From Firmicutes bacterium UBA6806 (GTDB lineage Bacteria > Bacillota > Clostridia > Peptostreptococcales > Acidaminobacteraceae), in NCBI GenBank assembly GCA_002452745.1, contig DKFC01000038.1, positions 1-46,193 of the forward strand: a stretch of DNA of 46,193 nt. The letters run 5' to 3'. The notes under the pieces are model-generated. The model was given only the letters and a program-made list of their open reading frames with translations, did no database searches and was not told where the DNA came from. A program made the translations under genes and the position numbers. Shown here one piece after another: positions 1 to 7,973 of the stretch (within the stretch, counting starts at the first letter, position 1; the number at the start of each line of letters is the position of its first letter).

Positions 1-564
1 AAAGAAACTTGGTGTATAATCCGCTCTTTTTTCACCAACGGCCTTTCGAGTACTCCCTCCAACGAATAGAGCATTGTGTCTAAAATGTCCACTCATTTCC
101 GGCAAGGTGTAAGCGCTCTTTCCCATGGCCACCATGTGAACGATTTCCACATCTTGATACTGCTCCTTCGCCTCTACCATTGCTTCTATCAGTTTGGTTG
201 GTTCACTGCAAGCGTGTCCAACAACCACTCGATTTCCAGACTGAATCTTCTTGACAGCCTCTCCTGCACTTGTGAGTTTGGCCTTATAAAGATCGCGCCA
301 CATACTCTCTCTCCCTTCTGTCATCACCTTTAATTTCGTCATGACTTCCTCAAAATCTGACAAGTGATCAACCCATACGACTTCTTCGGCCACATATGCC
401 TCATATCCAGCACACCTACTTGTACAGCCACAGATAACACAGAGTCCCCTATATTCCTTTCCACTCTTAGCTATTTCAACTTTATCCAGCGTTTTTACAG
501 CCTTATAAAATGTGCTGCGATCGTGTTTGGGATTACATCCGCCGCAAAATTTAACACCTATCAC
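1..564 (-). CDS. abfT: 4-hydroxybutyrate CoA-transferase with N-terminal Cys-rich domain (3' end outside window)
   Basis: The C-terminal part of the visible frame, from the ATG at 303 (MWRDLYKAK...), resembles the N-terminus of clostridial 4HB CoA-transferases (SGNRVVVGHACSEPTKLIEA), which activate 4HB with acetyl-CoA in the cytoplasm. The frame stays open upstream to a GTG at 564 preceded by AGAGGAGA. That adds 87 residues with CGGCNPKHDR near the start and LCVICGCTSRC near residue 41, six cysteines in all, like small stand-alone Cys-rich proteins of anaerobic Clostridia. I checked the frame line by line and found no stop between 564 and 1. An internal start at 303 (AAGGGAGAG just upstream) could also give the plain transferase. 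The gene lies downstream of abfD and a NifU-like gene on the same strand, so it is probably the last part seen of the sigma-54-driven operon. The family call for the transferase part is firm; the role of the added domain is unknown. Confidence 0.8.
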   Translation of the reverse strand, partial: MIGVKFCGGCNPKHDRSTFYKAVKTLDKVEIAKSGKEYRGLCVICGCTSRCAGYEAYVAEEVVWVDHLSDFEEVMTKLKVMTEGRESMWRDLYKAKLTSAGEAVKKIQSGNRVVVGHACSEPTKLIEAMVEAKEQYQDVEIVHMVAMGKSAYTLPEMSGHFRHNALFVGGSTRKAVGEKRADYTPSFF

Positions 565-646
565 AATTTACGTCTCCTCTTGATTTCTCTTTGCTCTATT
601 TTATGATCTGCCTGTTGTATTCATCCCTTTTACTGACTTTTTAAGT

Positions 647-943
647 TTATTGCCTGTTTCGATTCAGAATGTTCTTTGCCATCTGTATGAGATCAGGGCT
701 GACCTCATTTATGACCTCAACTCTTTCAAGCCAAGGAAACTGTGATGAAAGCTGATCTTCAATATATTCCCGTGTGGATTGATCGGCATGGGGACAGCCA
801 CTGCATGCTCCATAGAGCTTTACTTTAACAATATGCCCATCAATTTCCAAGAGTTGAATATCGCCTTGATGCATTTTCAAATAAGGTTTTACCGTTTCTT
901 CAATTGCCTTTGTCATCTCCAGCATCACTTTGTTCTCTTCCAT
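647..943 (-). CDS. NifU C-terminal-domain Fe-S protein
   Basis: A protein of 98 residues consisting of one NifU-like domain with the CxxC cluster ligands (GACSGCPHAD). Family members carry or transfer Fe-S clusters. Start: the ATG at 943 has AAAGGTGA 5 bases upstream; a GTG at 952 is a possible alternative adding three residues. It lies 73 bases after abfD and 82 bases before the CoA-transferase frame, so it appears co-transcribed with both. AbfD needs a [4Fe-4S] cluster, so cluster supply to AbfD is a reasonable inference, not something the sequence proves. No N-terminal scaffold domain is present. Confidence 0.85.
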   Translation of the reverse strand: MEENKVMLEMTKAIEETVKPYLKMHQGDIQLLEIDGHIVKVKLYGACSGCPHADQSTREYIEDQLSSQFPWLERVEVINEVSPDLIQMAKNILNRNRQ

Positions 944-1016
944 CACACTCACCTTTCACCTATCGAGATTGATCTTTCTGCATCTATGATGCCCTAACCT
1001 ATTAACTTTATACTTT

Positions 1017-2471
1017 TTAATCTTCTATTTTTGCAATCGCTTTTGCCAATGCTTTTTTATGTTCCAAATTGCCCTGTCTCCAAATCATAACACGTTGAGC
1101 TTGAGGAGATCCCGCACCGTGAAGCGATTCAGTTCTGTAACCAACTGCAGCTGTACCCAGTGTTAAGTTTTCAACAAGTCTCAGAATTTTCATTCGTTTC
1201 ATCGTTGGAACACCAGTTGCGCCTTTAAAGTACTTTTTGCAGATATCTCCCACCAGTGGTGAATTGAAATCCTTTTCAGAAGGCATCGTCACCATAAGTC
1301 CACCGGCAATATCTTCTGCAAGTCTCGTAATTTCATAAGGGTATCTAGTGACATTCTGCTTGCAGACATTTGCCAAAAGCATGTCAATTTGATAATTGCC
1401 CGCCTCTGTTGGATAGCCTTCAGCCGAACAGGCAATACCGCAACAATAAAGGGTTTCATTTAAATGCATCATCTCTATGAGTTTGTCTTTAATGTGAGAT
1501 GCTTTTGGAACGCCGTTGTATTCAGAAGCAACAGCTGCCGCTCCTATGAGAACATCGCCGACACCTACTTTACAACCACCATAACTCTGTCTATGATAGC
1601 CTGCAAACCGCTCTACTAAAACGCCTGCAAATTCTGTTTCGCCATTTAAAAATATGCGGTTATTTGGAACGAAGACGTTATCAAATACCACTAGGGCTTC
1701 CTGTCCGCCAAACTCACTATTGCCCAAATCCATTTGAACGTTTTCTTCCAGTTTTCTAGTATCACATGACTGCCTGCCATAAATCATGAACACGCCTTCT
1801 GCATCTGTTGGGACAGCAAAGGAAACTGCATATTCTTTATCTTCTGGTCCCATGGCGATGGTTGGCATAATCAAGTGTTCATGTGAATTGATACTGCCTG
1901 TTTGATGGGCTTTTGCACCTGTTACCACAATGCCGTCAGGTCTTTGCTCAACCACGTGAACAAACAAATCTGGATCTTCTTGTTTGCTTGGTGAGAGACT
2001 TCTATCCCCTTTAGGGTCAGTCATAGCGCCATCCACTGTCCAGTCCTTTTCCTGCACTTCTTTCATATATGCAACAAAATTTTCATGGTAGTTTGTGCCA
2101 TGTTTTTTATCAATTTCAAAAGTTGTGCTATAGATGGCGTTGAAAGCATCCATGCCAACACATCTTTGGAAACATGCACCTGTCTTTTGTCCAAGTAGTC
2201 TTTGCATCTTAACTTTTTTAACCAAATCTTCTGTACTTTGATGCAAGTGACAGAAACGGTTGATCTTTTCCCCAGTTAAATTTGATGTAGCCGTCATCAA
2301 ATCTTCATACTGAGGATCATGTGCCAATTCATACGTCATTGCCACTGAATTGATGGATGGTTTGATAATTGGATGATCCACAGGATTCTCCACCAATTCG
2401 CCAAACATGTAAACTTTAGTATTGAGCTTTCTCAGGCTTTCGATATAAGCCTCTTTTGTCATTAAAGCCAT
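1017..2471 (-). CDS. abfD: 4-hydroxybutyryl-CoA dehydratase / vinylacetyl-CoA delta-isomerase
   Basis: A full-length protein of 484 residues. It dehydrates 4-hydroxybutyryl-CoA to crotonyl-CoA by a ketyl-radical route using FAD and a [4Fe-4S] cluster. The cluster ligands known from Clostridium aminobutyricum (C99, C103, H292, C299) appear here as C100 and C104 in GACFQRC and H293 and C300 in GYHRQSYGGC, each shifted by one. The start at 2471 has AGGAGGAAGACTT in front. A sigma-54 promoter lies about 60 bases upstream. Downstream are a NifU-like gene and a 4HB CoA-transferase, which together give the 4HB to crotonyl-CoA branch used in GABA, succinate or 4HB fermentation. Confidence 0.97.
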   Translation of the reverse strand: MALMTKEAYIESLRKLNTKVYMFGELVENPVDHPIIKPSINSVAMTYELAHDPQYEDLMTATSNLTGEKINRFCHLHQSTEDLVKKVKMQRLLGQKTGACFQRCVGMDAFNAIYSTTFEIDKKHGTNYHENFVAYMKEVQEKDWTVDGAMTDPKGDRSLSPSKQEDPDLFVHVVEQRPDGIVVTGAKAHQTGSINSHEHLIMPTIAMGPEDKEYAVSFAVPTDAEGVFMIYGRQSCDTRKLEENVQMDLGNSEFGGQEALVVFDNVFVPNNRIFLNGETEFAGVLVERFAGYHRQSYGGCKVGVGDVLIGAAAVASEYNGVPKASHIKDKLIEMMHLNETLYCCGIACSAEGYPTEAGNYQIDMLLANVCKQNVTRYPYEITRLAEDIAGGLMVTMPSEKDFNSPLVGDICKKYFKGATGVPTMKRMKILRLVENLTLGTAAVGYRTESLHGAGSPQAQRVMIWRQGNLEHKKALAKAIAKIED

Positions 2472-2528
2472 AAGTCTTCCTCCTCACGATGCGCTCCCGC
2501 ATTCTTTTTCGTTACATCCTTAACATAC

Positions 2529-2543
2529 GCAAGCTGCGTGCCA
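2529..2543 (-). promoter_or_regulatory. Sigma-54 (-24/-12) promoter of the abfD operon
   Basis: On the minus strand the sequence reads TGGCAC-GCAGC-TTGC, matching the RpoN consensus TGGCAC-N5-TTGC. It lies 58-72 bases upstream of the abfD ATG and downstream of the sigma-54 activator gene on the same strand. Confidence 0.9.
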
Positions 2544-2614
2544 AAGTGCTTTTTAAGTCAGCGTTTCGCTATTTCCAACTGCTTTAGAGCATTTATAGGA
2601 ATTGGGCACAAAAT

Positions 2615-2644
2615 AAAATCCGTTGCGTTTTTGCAACGGATTTT
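2615..2644. repeat. Perfect 12-bp inverted repeat: terminator of the activator gene and/or activator site
   Basis: The arms at 2615-2626 and 2633-2644 are fully complementary, with a 6-base loop. On the minus strand the second arm runs into TTTTATTTT, so it can act as an intrinsic terminator for the activator gene ending at 2741. The core GTTGC-N6-GCAAC (2622-2637) is the same palindrome found at 2705-2739, so it may also be a protein-binding site about 80 bp upstream of the sigma-54 promoter. Confidence 0.65.
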
Positions 2645-2704
2645 GTCTTTTCTAAAGAGTTCATCTGTCATTTTGCACTGCAAATTCTATTTCGAATCCC
2701 TTTG

Positions 2705-2739
2705 TTTGCATTTTCGCAACAAAGTTGCACTTTTGCAAC
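2705..2739. promoter_or_regulatory. Candidate enhancer sites for the sigma-54 activator
   Basis: Two palindromes of the form GTTGC-N6-GCAAC lie side by side at 2724-2739 (perfect) and 2705-2720 (one end base differs). A third copy sits in the inverted repeat at 2622-2637, and a shorter TTGC-N3-GCAA variant at 2673-2683. They lie 80-210 bp upstream of the -24/-12 element, the usual place for enhancer-binding-protein sites. Binding by the adjacent activator is inferred. Confidence 0.6.
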
Positions 2740-2740
2740 A

Positions 2741-4525
2741 TCATTCGTATTTCTGCCGCTTCCTCACAAAAGTTGATGGGTCTATTTCCAGAGCTTTGGC
2801 TGCTTCTCTGACGTTTCCATACTGTTCATAAGCCTTGTCCAGCAGTGCCTTTTCGACTTTCGTCACTGCTTCCTTTAGGGGCATGAGCTCTGTTCCAATC
2901 CGCAATTGGTTGCTTTTGTTATCGAGCATGATTTTGGCTGGCAAATCATCACAGGTGATTAAATCCGACTTGCTCATGGCCACCACCCGCTCGATTACAT
3001 TTTTGAGCTCTCTTATATTGCCTGGCCATGCATAGTCATATAGTACGTCCAGAGCATCACGGCTAATGAGTTTATCCCATCCATATTTGGCATTGACATG
3101 CTGCAAAAAATGCCTGATAAAGGCGATTATATCCTGTTTTCTCTCACGTAGAGGCGGTATCAACACGGGGATGACATTTAACCGATAATAGAGGTCTTCT
3201 CTAAATTGCTTTGTCTTCACCATCTCTTCCAAATTTCTATTGGTGGCTGAAATGATTCTCACATCCACCTTCTTAGGGTTCACTCCGCCAACTCTTGTAA
3301 ACTCACCTTCTTGCAAGACTCTCAAGAGTTTTACCTGCATGTTTAGCGGAAGCTCACCAATTTCATCCAAGAAGAGAGTCCCTCTATGAGCACTTTCAAA
3401 CAGTCCACTCTTGCCCTCCACTCGGGCCCCTGAAAAAGCCCCCTTTTCATACCCAAAGAGCTCTGATTCAATGAGATTTTCTGGGATGGCTCCACAGTTC
3501 ACTTTGATAAACGGGTTGTTAACTCGCTGACTATTCTGATGTACAAACTTTGCCATTACTTCTTTACCAACACCACTTTCACCGGTGAGCATCACCGTGA
3601 AGTCCGTTGCGGCAATCCTCTGCACACTGTGGTGTAAATCCAGCATTCGCTTATCTTCACAGATGACCCGTTCCACATCTGTCAATTGCATTTTAAGCCG
3701 TTTTGTCTCGTTATAGTATTTTTCAACCAGTTTTTCCTGTTCTTCAAGTTTCACTTTCAAGTGATACAGTTCTGTGATGTCCCTGACATTTGTCACCACG
3801 ATGACAATTTCACCCACCTCGTCAAAGATGGGTTTGCTGGTTATAAGGGCCTTTTTTCCAGTCTTAAAAGTCTGATTGAGAGAAATCGTCCGCTTTTCGT
3901 CGATTGCCTGTAGAGAACCCGATTCTGAAATATAGCCCTCTAAGACGAGATCTTTCATATTTCGATGCAACATGTCACTTCTTTTAAGACCAGTTATGCG
4001 CTCATAGGCCTCGTTGATCCTGAGTGTATTTGCCTTTCCATCTGTGATGTATATGCCATCATAAGAATATTCCACGATACTGTCGAGTCTCTCTATGATT
4101 TCAGCATTCAATTTGATTTCTGTGAAAATGCTTTCAAACGAGGACACGTCTTGAATTAAAATCGTAGCACCATCTATGGCATGGTCAATTCCAAAGGGAA
4201 TGAAATCATAGACTAACGGTTTTTCTCCCTGCATCCACTTGATTTTATAGACTGCCTCAAAGCCCCCTAGGATATTTCGCTTCAACGTAGGCTCTGGAAT
4301 AAGCTCCCAGACATACTGACAGCCAGATCGCCCGCAGGAAACCTCTAGCAACTCCGCAGCTGTGTTGTTAATACTCGTTATCTCCCCTTTTGTATCCACA
4401 ATGATGACACCATTTGATGACGAATTGATAATGGTCTTTAATCGCTTTAGCTCTTCCTCTTTTCGGAAATGAGGCTCCAAGTGATCCGCCTCTGATATTT
4501 CATGTGATTCTGTTTTCCGCTTCAT
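2741..4525 (-). CDS. PAS-containing sigma-54-dependent transcriptional activator
   Basis: 594 residues. Two PAS-like regions (about 30-130 and 145-255) are followed by a short coiled-coil linker. An AAA+ domain follows with Walker A GESGVGKE (315-322), the sigma-54 contact loop GAFSGA (362-367, a Ser variant of GAFTGA) and Walker B LFLDEIG (384-390). A Fis-type helix-turn-helix closes the C-terminus (GNVREAAKALEIDPSTF). The ATG at 4525 has GAGGGTG upstream. The gene precedes, on the same strand, a sigma-54 promoter and abfD, so control of the 4HB operon is the natural role. The PAS domains suggest a small ligand or redox signal, which cannot be identified here. Confidence 0.93.
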   Translation of the reverse strand: MKRKTESHEISEADHLEPHFRKEEELKRLKTIINSSSNGVIIVDTKGEITSINNTAAELLEVSCGRSGCQYVWELIPEPTLKRNILGGFEAVYKIKWMQGEKPLVYDFIPFGIDHAIDGATILIQDVSSFESIFTEIKLNAEIIERLDSIVEYSYDGIYITDGKANTLRINEAYERITGLKRSDMLHRNMKDLVLEGYISESGSLQAIDEKRTISLNQTFKTGKKALITSKPIFDEVGEIVIVVTNVRDITELYHLKVKLEEQEKLVEKYYNETKRLKMQLTDVERVICEDKRMLDLHHSVQRIAATDFTVMLTGESGVGKEVMAKFVHQNSQRVNNPFIKVNCGAIPENLIESELFGYEKGAFSGARVEGKSGLFESAHRGTLFLDEIGELPLNMQVKLLRVLQEGEFTRVGGVNPKKVDVRIISATNRNLEEMVKTKQFREDLYYRLNVIPVLIPPLRERKQDIIAFIRHFLQHVNAKYGWDKLISRDALDVLYDYAWPGNIRELKNVIERVVAMSKSDLITCDDLPAKIMLDNKSNQLRIGTELMPLKEAVTKVEKALLDKAYEQYGNVREAAKALEIDPSTFVRKRQKYE

Positions 4526-4672
4526 CTAGACACCCTCTCGTCCCATTAACTTCCAGTTTGTATGCTCTCTCATCCATTCCGCTCTTAAACTTATCTAAAA
4601 TGATAATTCAAAGCCCATTATTTTTCAATCACTATCGTCAGAGAAATGCCCTTTAAAATTAAAATTTGAGAT

Positions 4673-4701
4673 TTGACAAGTTTTTTTTACTGTGTTATCC
4701 T
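4673..4701 (+). promoter_or_regulatory. Sigma-A promoter of the fluoride-riboswitch transcript
   Basis: TTGACA (4673-4678), a 17-base spacer and TATCCT (4696-4701). The predicted start falls just before the riboswitch. Confidence 0.8.
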
Positions 4702-4716
4702 ATAAATGAATTCAAT

Positions 4717-4765
4717 CGGGAATGGAGTTTCCCATTAATTGCTGATAGCTGATGACTCCTGTGAA
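4717..4765 (+). promoter_or_regulatory. Fluoride riboswitch (crcB motif)
   Basis: The stretch contains GGGAATGGAGTTTCCC, then GCTGATAGCTGATGACTCC. This fits the crcB consensus of GG..ATGG.GT...CC followed by GCTGATGACT.CT. The 3' part (ACTCCTGTG) is also the 5' arm of the terminator that follows, the expected arrangement for an ON switch in which fluoride binding blocks termination. The gene behind it is a cation/proton antiporter, a class known to be associated with this riboswitch. Confidence 0.88.
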
Positions 4766-4797
4766 ATTAATTAATTTCACAGGAGTTTTTTGTTTTT
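4755..4797 (+). terminator. Riboswitch-controlled intrinsic terminator
   Basis: A perfect 30-base palindrome (4756-4785, arms CTCCTGTGAAATTAA and complement) is followed by a T-rich tract up to 4797. It shares bases with the 3' end of the fluoride aptamer. Confidence 0.88.
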
Positions 4798-4868
4798 GGT
4801 TTATCATGGTTTAAACGTCATTGAGCGTTCAAAATAAATCAAATTTTATAAGAAGAGAGGAAAATCAC

Positions 4869-6053
4869 ATGTTATTGAGTCTAGCACTGATACTGCTCAC
4901 AGGGTATGCTCTAAGCGGTATTTTTACCAAACTAAAACTTCCTGGGTTTATTGGCATGATTGTCACAGGCGTATTGTTAGGACCTTATGTCCTCAATTTG
5001 ATTTCAGAGGATATCCTCCATATTTCTCATGATTTAAGGGAGATTGCACTGGTAGTCATCTTGACCCGTGCGGGGTTGAATTTAGATTTGAGGGATTTAA
5101 AGAAAGTGGGACGACCAGCTGTGCTCATGTGCTTTGTACCAGCCACGTTCGAGCTTTTAGCCGTCATTTGCTTTGCACCGTTGCTCCTTGGGATTACCAG
5201 AATTGAAGCGGCAATTCTCGGTACCGTTTTAGCCGCCGTCTCTCCAGCGGTTGTCGTTCCAAAGATGATTAAGCTCATGGAATCGGGTTACGGAAAACAC
5301 AATAGCATCCCACAGCTTATTATGGCGGGGGCATCTGTTGACGATATCTATGTAATCGTTCTCTTTACATCTTTTATGAATATGTATCAAGGTGGGGACT
5401 TTAACCTGTCATCGCTAGTGGTTGTCCCCATCTCAATTGTTCTCGGAAGTGCACTTGGTTATTTGTCTGGTTTCTTTCTGTCCGTTCTCTTCGATAAACT
5501 CCACATTAGAGATACCATCAAAATCATGATTATGCTCTCTTTTGCCTTCCTGTTTGTAAGCCTCGAATCAGCTGCTAAGGATATCGTTCCCATATCTGGT
5601 TTGCTGGCAGTTATGGCCATGGGCATCGCCCTTCTCAAACACAGTGAGGTCAGGGCGAAGCGCGTCGCCAATCGCTTTTCAAAGATATGGGTCTTTGCCG
5701 AACTGCTCCTCTTCGTCTTAGTAGGTGCCGCAGTGGATTTGAGCTATGTGGCCTCTGCGGGCATTATGGCTGTGTTGTTGCTAATTATTGAACTTGGATT
5801 CCGCTCACTTGGCGTTTTCATCTGCTTGATAAAAACGCCTTTGACCTTGAAAGAACGACTTTTCACAAGTGTGGCCTATCTGCCAAAGGCAACCGTTCAA
5901 GCCGCCATAGGCGCCATACCTCTTGCCGCAGGTGTCGCAGCGGGAAATGTCATCTTGGCAGTCGCTGTCTTGACAATTATCCTCACCGCACCCCTGGGGG
6001 CTTTGGGCATCGACCTACTGACGCCAAAATGCCTAGAGCGTCATCCGATGTGA
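4869..6053 (+). CDS. Cation/proton antiporter (CPA family), fluoride-responsive
   Basis: 394 very hydrophobic residues with about 11-12 predicted membrane helices, resembling the Na+/H+ exchanger domain of CPA1/CPA2 antiporters (GFIGMIVTGVLLGPYVL near the start; ILTRAGLNLDLRDLKKVG; AAVSPAVVVPKMIKLMESG). It lacks a C-terminal TrkA-N domain. The ATG at 4869 with AGAGAGGAAAAT upstream is preferred over an in-frame TTG at 4821. It is the only gene behind the fluoride riboswitch, so it probably helps cells tolerate fluoride. Whether it moves fluoride, or restores pH or ion balance, cannot be read from the sequence. Confidence 0.88.
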   Translation: MLLSLALILLTGYALSGIFTKLKLPGFIGMIVTGVLLGPYVLNLISEDILHISHDLREIALVVILTRAGLNLDLRDLKKVGRPAVLMCFVPATFELLAVICFAPLLLGITRIEAAILGTVLAAVSPAVVVPKMIKLMESGYGKHNSIPQLIMAGASVDDIYVIVLFTSFMNMYQGGDFNLSSLVVVPISIVLGSALGYLSGFFLSVLFDKLHIRDTIKIMIMLSFAFLFVSLESAAKDIVPISGLLAVMAMGIALLKHSEVRAKRVANRFSKIWVFAELLLFVLVGAAVDLSYVASAGIMAVLLLIIELGFRSLGVFICLIKTPLTLKERLFTSVAYLPKATVQAAIGAIPLAAGVAAGNVILAVAVLTIILTAPLGALGIDLLTPKCLERHPM

Positions 6054-6075
6054 TGAAGTTGTTTCATAATTCAAA

Positions 6076-7851
6076 TTAAATAACGTTGTACTCTGCTAGA
6101 AGTTTGATGATGTCCGTTCCCTGTAACTTGCCAATTAGGCCAGCTAGCATCATCTTCTTCTCTGGTTCAATATTGAGTTCTGTAATTTTCTTGCCGTCGT
6201 TGAGTTTTATCGTCGCATCTAGAAGGTCGCGAATATCGAAGACGCTTCCCCAAACCTCTGGAACACCTCTATCTATGTCAAGCAGTGTATAGACGGCTTC
6301 CATTCCAGTTCTAACTGAATACTCAGTGGTGAAAATCGTATCTCTTTTGGTTTCTGCAAATTGACCCAAGAATGCAAAATTTCGACTGCCCTCAGGGACG
6401 ACATCTGGTCTGTCTCCTTTGCTTCTAGGCATAAAGAATGCTGTAATATATGGCATCATACAAGGTATACAATTGGCGCTATTTTCTGCCAAATCCTCTA
6501 TCTGATCCACTGGCACACCCATGTGATAAAGCCATTCCATAGTGATTTCCTTACCTGTACACTCAATCATCGGCTTCTTGACAAAGTTACCTGGAACATC
6601 GCTGAACAAACCATAAATCCAGCCCACCAGTTGGTCTTTGGGCTGTGTTCTAAATTGAGGTTGTCTGTTAAAAGTCCAGCTCAATAGCCAATTTGAATCC
6701 TTGGCTGTTACGATACCGCCTGTGACCACGTTGCCGCTAAATGGATCTCGCTTGCAGATATTTTGAACATAAGGTGGAATTCTCTGATCCAGAGTGGTTA
6801 CTGTTGCAGACATCCAATTGCTTTTATCAGGTGCATGACAGAATTTATCTGGATTTCCAAAGGCTTTATCCTGTGCTGCTATTTTGCGCCACATGTCCCA
6901 GCCACCGCCTTCTTTTAATTCGGGCGTAAATTTAGCCGGCGTATTTTGATCTCCCAAAGAAGCATTCTCAACACAGCCACCATTGGTAATAAACACGAGG
7001 TCATTTTCAGTTAAATCTATTTTGACATCTTTTCCATTTTGAATGTAGTGCAGTTGTTTTGCAACCTTGGAATTTTCCGTTATATCAAATTCTACGTTGA
7101 CCACATGTGCACCATAATGAAATTGAACGTTGTGTGATTCGAGGTATTTTACCATTGGCAAAATAAGCGATTCATACTGATTGTACTTTGTAAATCTCAA
7201 TGCTTTAAAATCGGGAAGACCCCCTATATGATGAATAAAACGTCTGATGTATAGTTTCATTTCCAGTGCACTGTGCCAGTTTTGGAAGGCAAACATAGTT
7301 CGCCAATACATCCAGAAGTTAGACGACAGAACTTCTTCGTCAAAACACTCATCTATTTTTTTATCATAAAGCACTTCATCAGGTGTGAAGAACAGTTTCA
7401 TAATCTGCATAGCGCCTTTTTCAGATAAGCCAAATTTATTCTCTGTTTTCGCATCTTCTCCCTGATTGACTGTTGCACGCATCAACGAGAAGTTAGGGTC
7501 TTTTTTATTGAGCCAGTAGTATTCATCTAAAACGCTGACACCTTCTGTTTCAATTGATGGTATTGATTTGAATAAATCCCACATGCATTCGAAGTGATTA
7601 TCCATCTCTCTGCCACCTCTCATGACATAACCGAGGTTGTTATATTCATAGCCATCGCATGCACCACCAGACAGGTCGGTCTTTTCAAGTATGTGTACAT
7701 TTTCACCCTTCATTTGACCATCTCTTACCAAAAAACAAGCCGCTGACAATGAGGCCAATCCCGCTCCCACTAAGTATGCCGACTTGCTGTCCACGCCTTC
7801 TGGTTTTAACGGGCGAGCAAATGCTTCGTAATTTCCACTGCTGTAATACAT
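6076..7851 (-). CDS. ohyA: Oleate hydratase
   Basis: 591 residues. The enzyme adds water to the cis-9 double bond of unsaturated fatty acids, giving 10-hydroxy fatty acids, with FAD as structural cofactor. The FAD-binding VGAGLASLSAACFL lies near residue 28. RGGREMDNHFECMWDLF contains the conserved acidic residue (E82, equivalent to the active-site Glu of the family), and the C-terminal YITAFFMPRSKGDRP is typical. The ATG at 7851 has AAAGGAGGGTACT; an in-frame ATG seven codons upstream has no such site. The enzyme is often a detoxification or membrane-lipid function. It is transcribed divergently from an NADH oxidase, and a 23-bp inverted repeat lies in its leader. Confidence 0.96.
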   Translation of the reverse strand: MYYSSGNYEAFARPLKPEGVDSKSAYLVGAGLASLSAACFLVRDGQMKGENVHILEKTDLSGGACDGYEYNNLGYVMRGGREMDNHFECMWDLFKSIPSIETEGVSVLDEYYWLNKKDPNFSLMRATVNQGEDAKTENKFGLSEKGAMQIMKLFFTPDEVLYDKKIDECFDEEVLSSNFWMYWRTMFAFQNWHSALEMKLYIRRFIHHIGGLPDFKALRFTKYNQYESLILPMVKYLESHNVQFHYGAHVVNVEFDITENSKVAKQLHYIQNGKDVKIDLTENDLVFITNGGCVENASLGDQNTPAKFTPELKEGGGWDMWRKIAAQDKAFGNPDKFCHAPDKSNWMSATVTTLDQRIPPYVQNICKRDPFSGNVVTGGIVTAKDSNWLLSWTFNRQPQFRTQPKDQLVGWIYGLFSDVPGNFVKKPMIECTGKEITMEWLYHMGVPVDQIEDLAENSANCIPCMMPYITAFFMPRSKGDRPDVVPEGSRNFAFLGQFAETKRDTIFTTEYSVRTGMEAVYTLLDIDRGVPEVWGSVFDIRDLLDATIKLNDGKKITELNIEPEKKMMLAGLIGKLQGTDIIKLLAEYNVI

Positions 7852-7884
7852 AGTACCCTCCTTTATAATCATTCACAACTTACC

Positions 7885-7907
7885 ATACGCGTTTGTAAAA
7901 CGCGTAT
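7885..7907. promoter_or_regulatory. Candidate repressor operator upstream of oleate hydratase
   Basis: A perfect inverted repeat ATACGCGTTT-GTA-AAACGCGTAT, 34 bases upstream of the ohyA start. Size and symmetry resemble TetR-family operators. No TetR gene is in the window, so the binding protein is unknown. Confidence 0.55.
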
Positions 7908-7917
7908 CTGTAGCTTC

Positions 7918-7946
7918 AATTTATCAATTTTGCGCAAAGTTCGCAA
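7918..7946 (-). promoter_or_regulatory. Possible ohyA promoter
   Basis: On the minus strand TTGCGA (7946-7941), a 17-base spacer and TAAATT (7923-7918). The match is moderate. It would place the transcript start just ahead of the 7885-7907 palindrome, a good position for repression. Confidence 0.4.
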
Positions 7947-7973
7947 TCGACAAACCCCCTAAGATGTCTATTT

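Noticed and set aside
284..564. A separate small Cys-rich gene ending before the CoA-transferase
   Set aside because: A first reading suggested a stop at 284-286 in another frame; recounting base by base showed the two parts are in the same open frame.
76..606. Plus-strand frames at 76-333 and 364-606
   Set aside because: They are shadows of the minus-strand CoA-transferase frame, which has recognisable family motifs and an RBS.
4821..4868. N-terminal extension of the antiporter from a TTG
   Set aside because: No RBS, and the ATG at 4869 has a good one and gives a normal first membrane helix.
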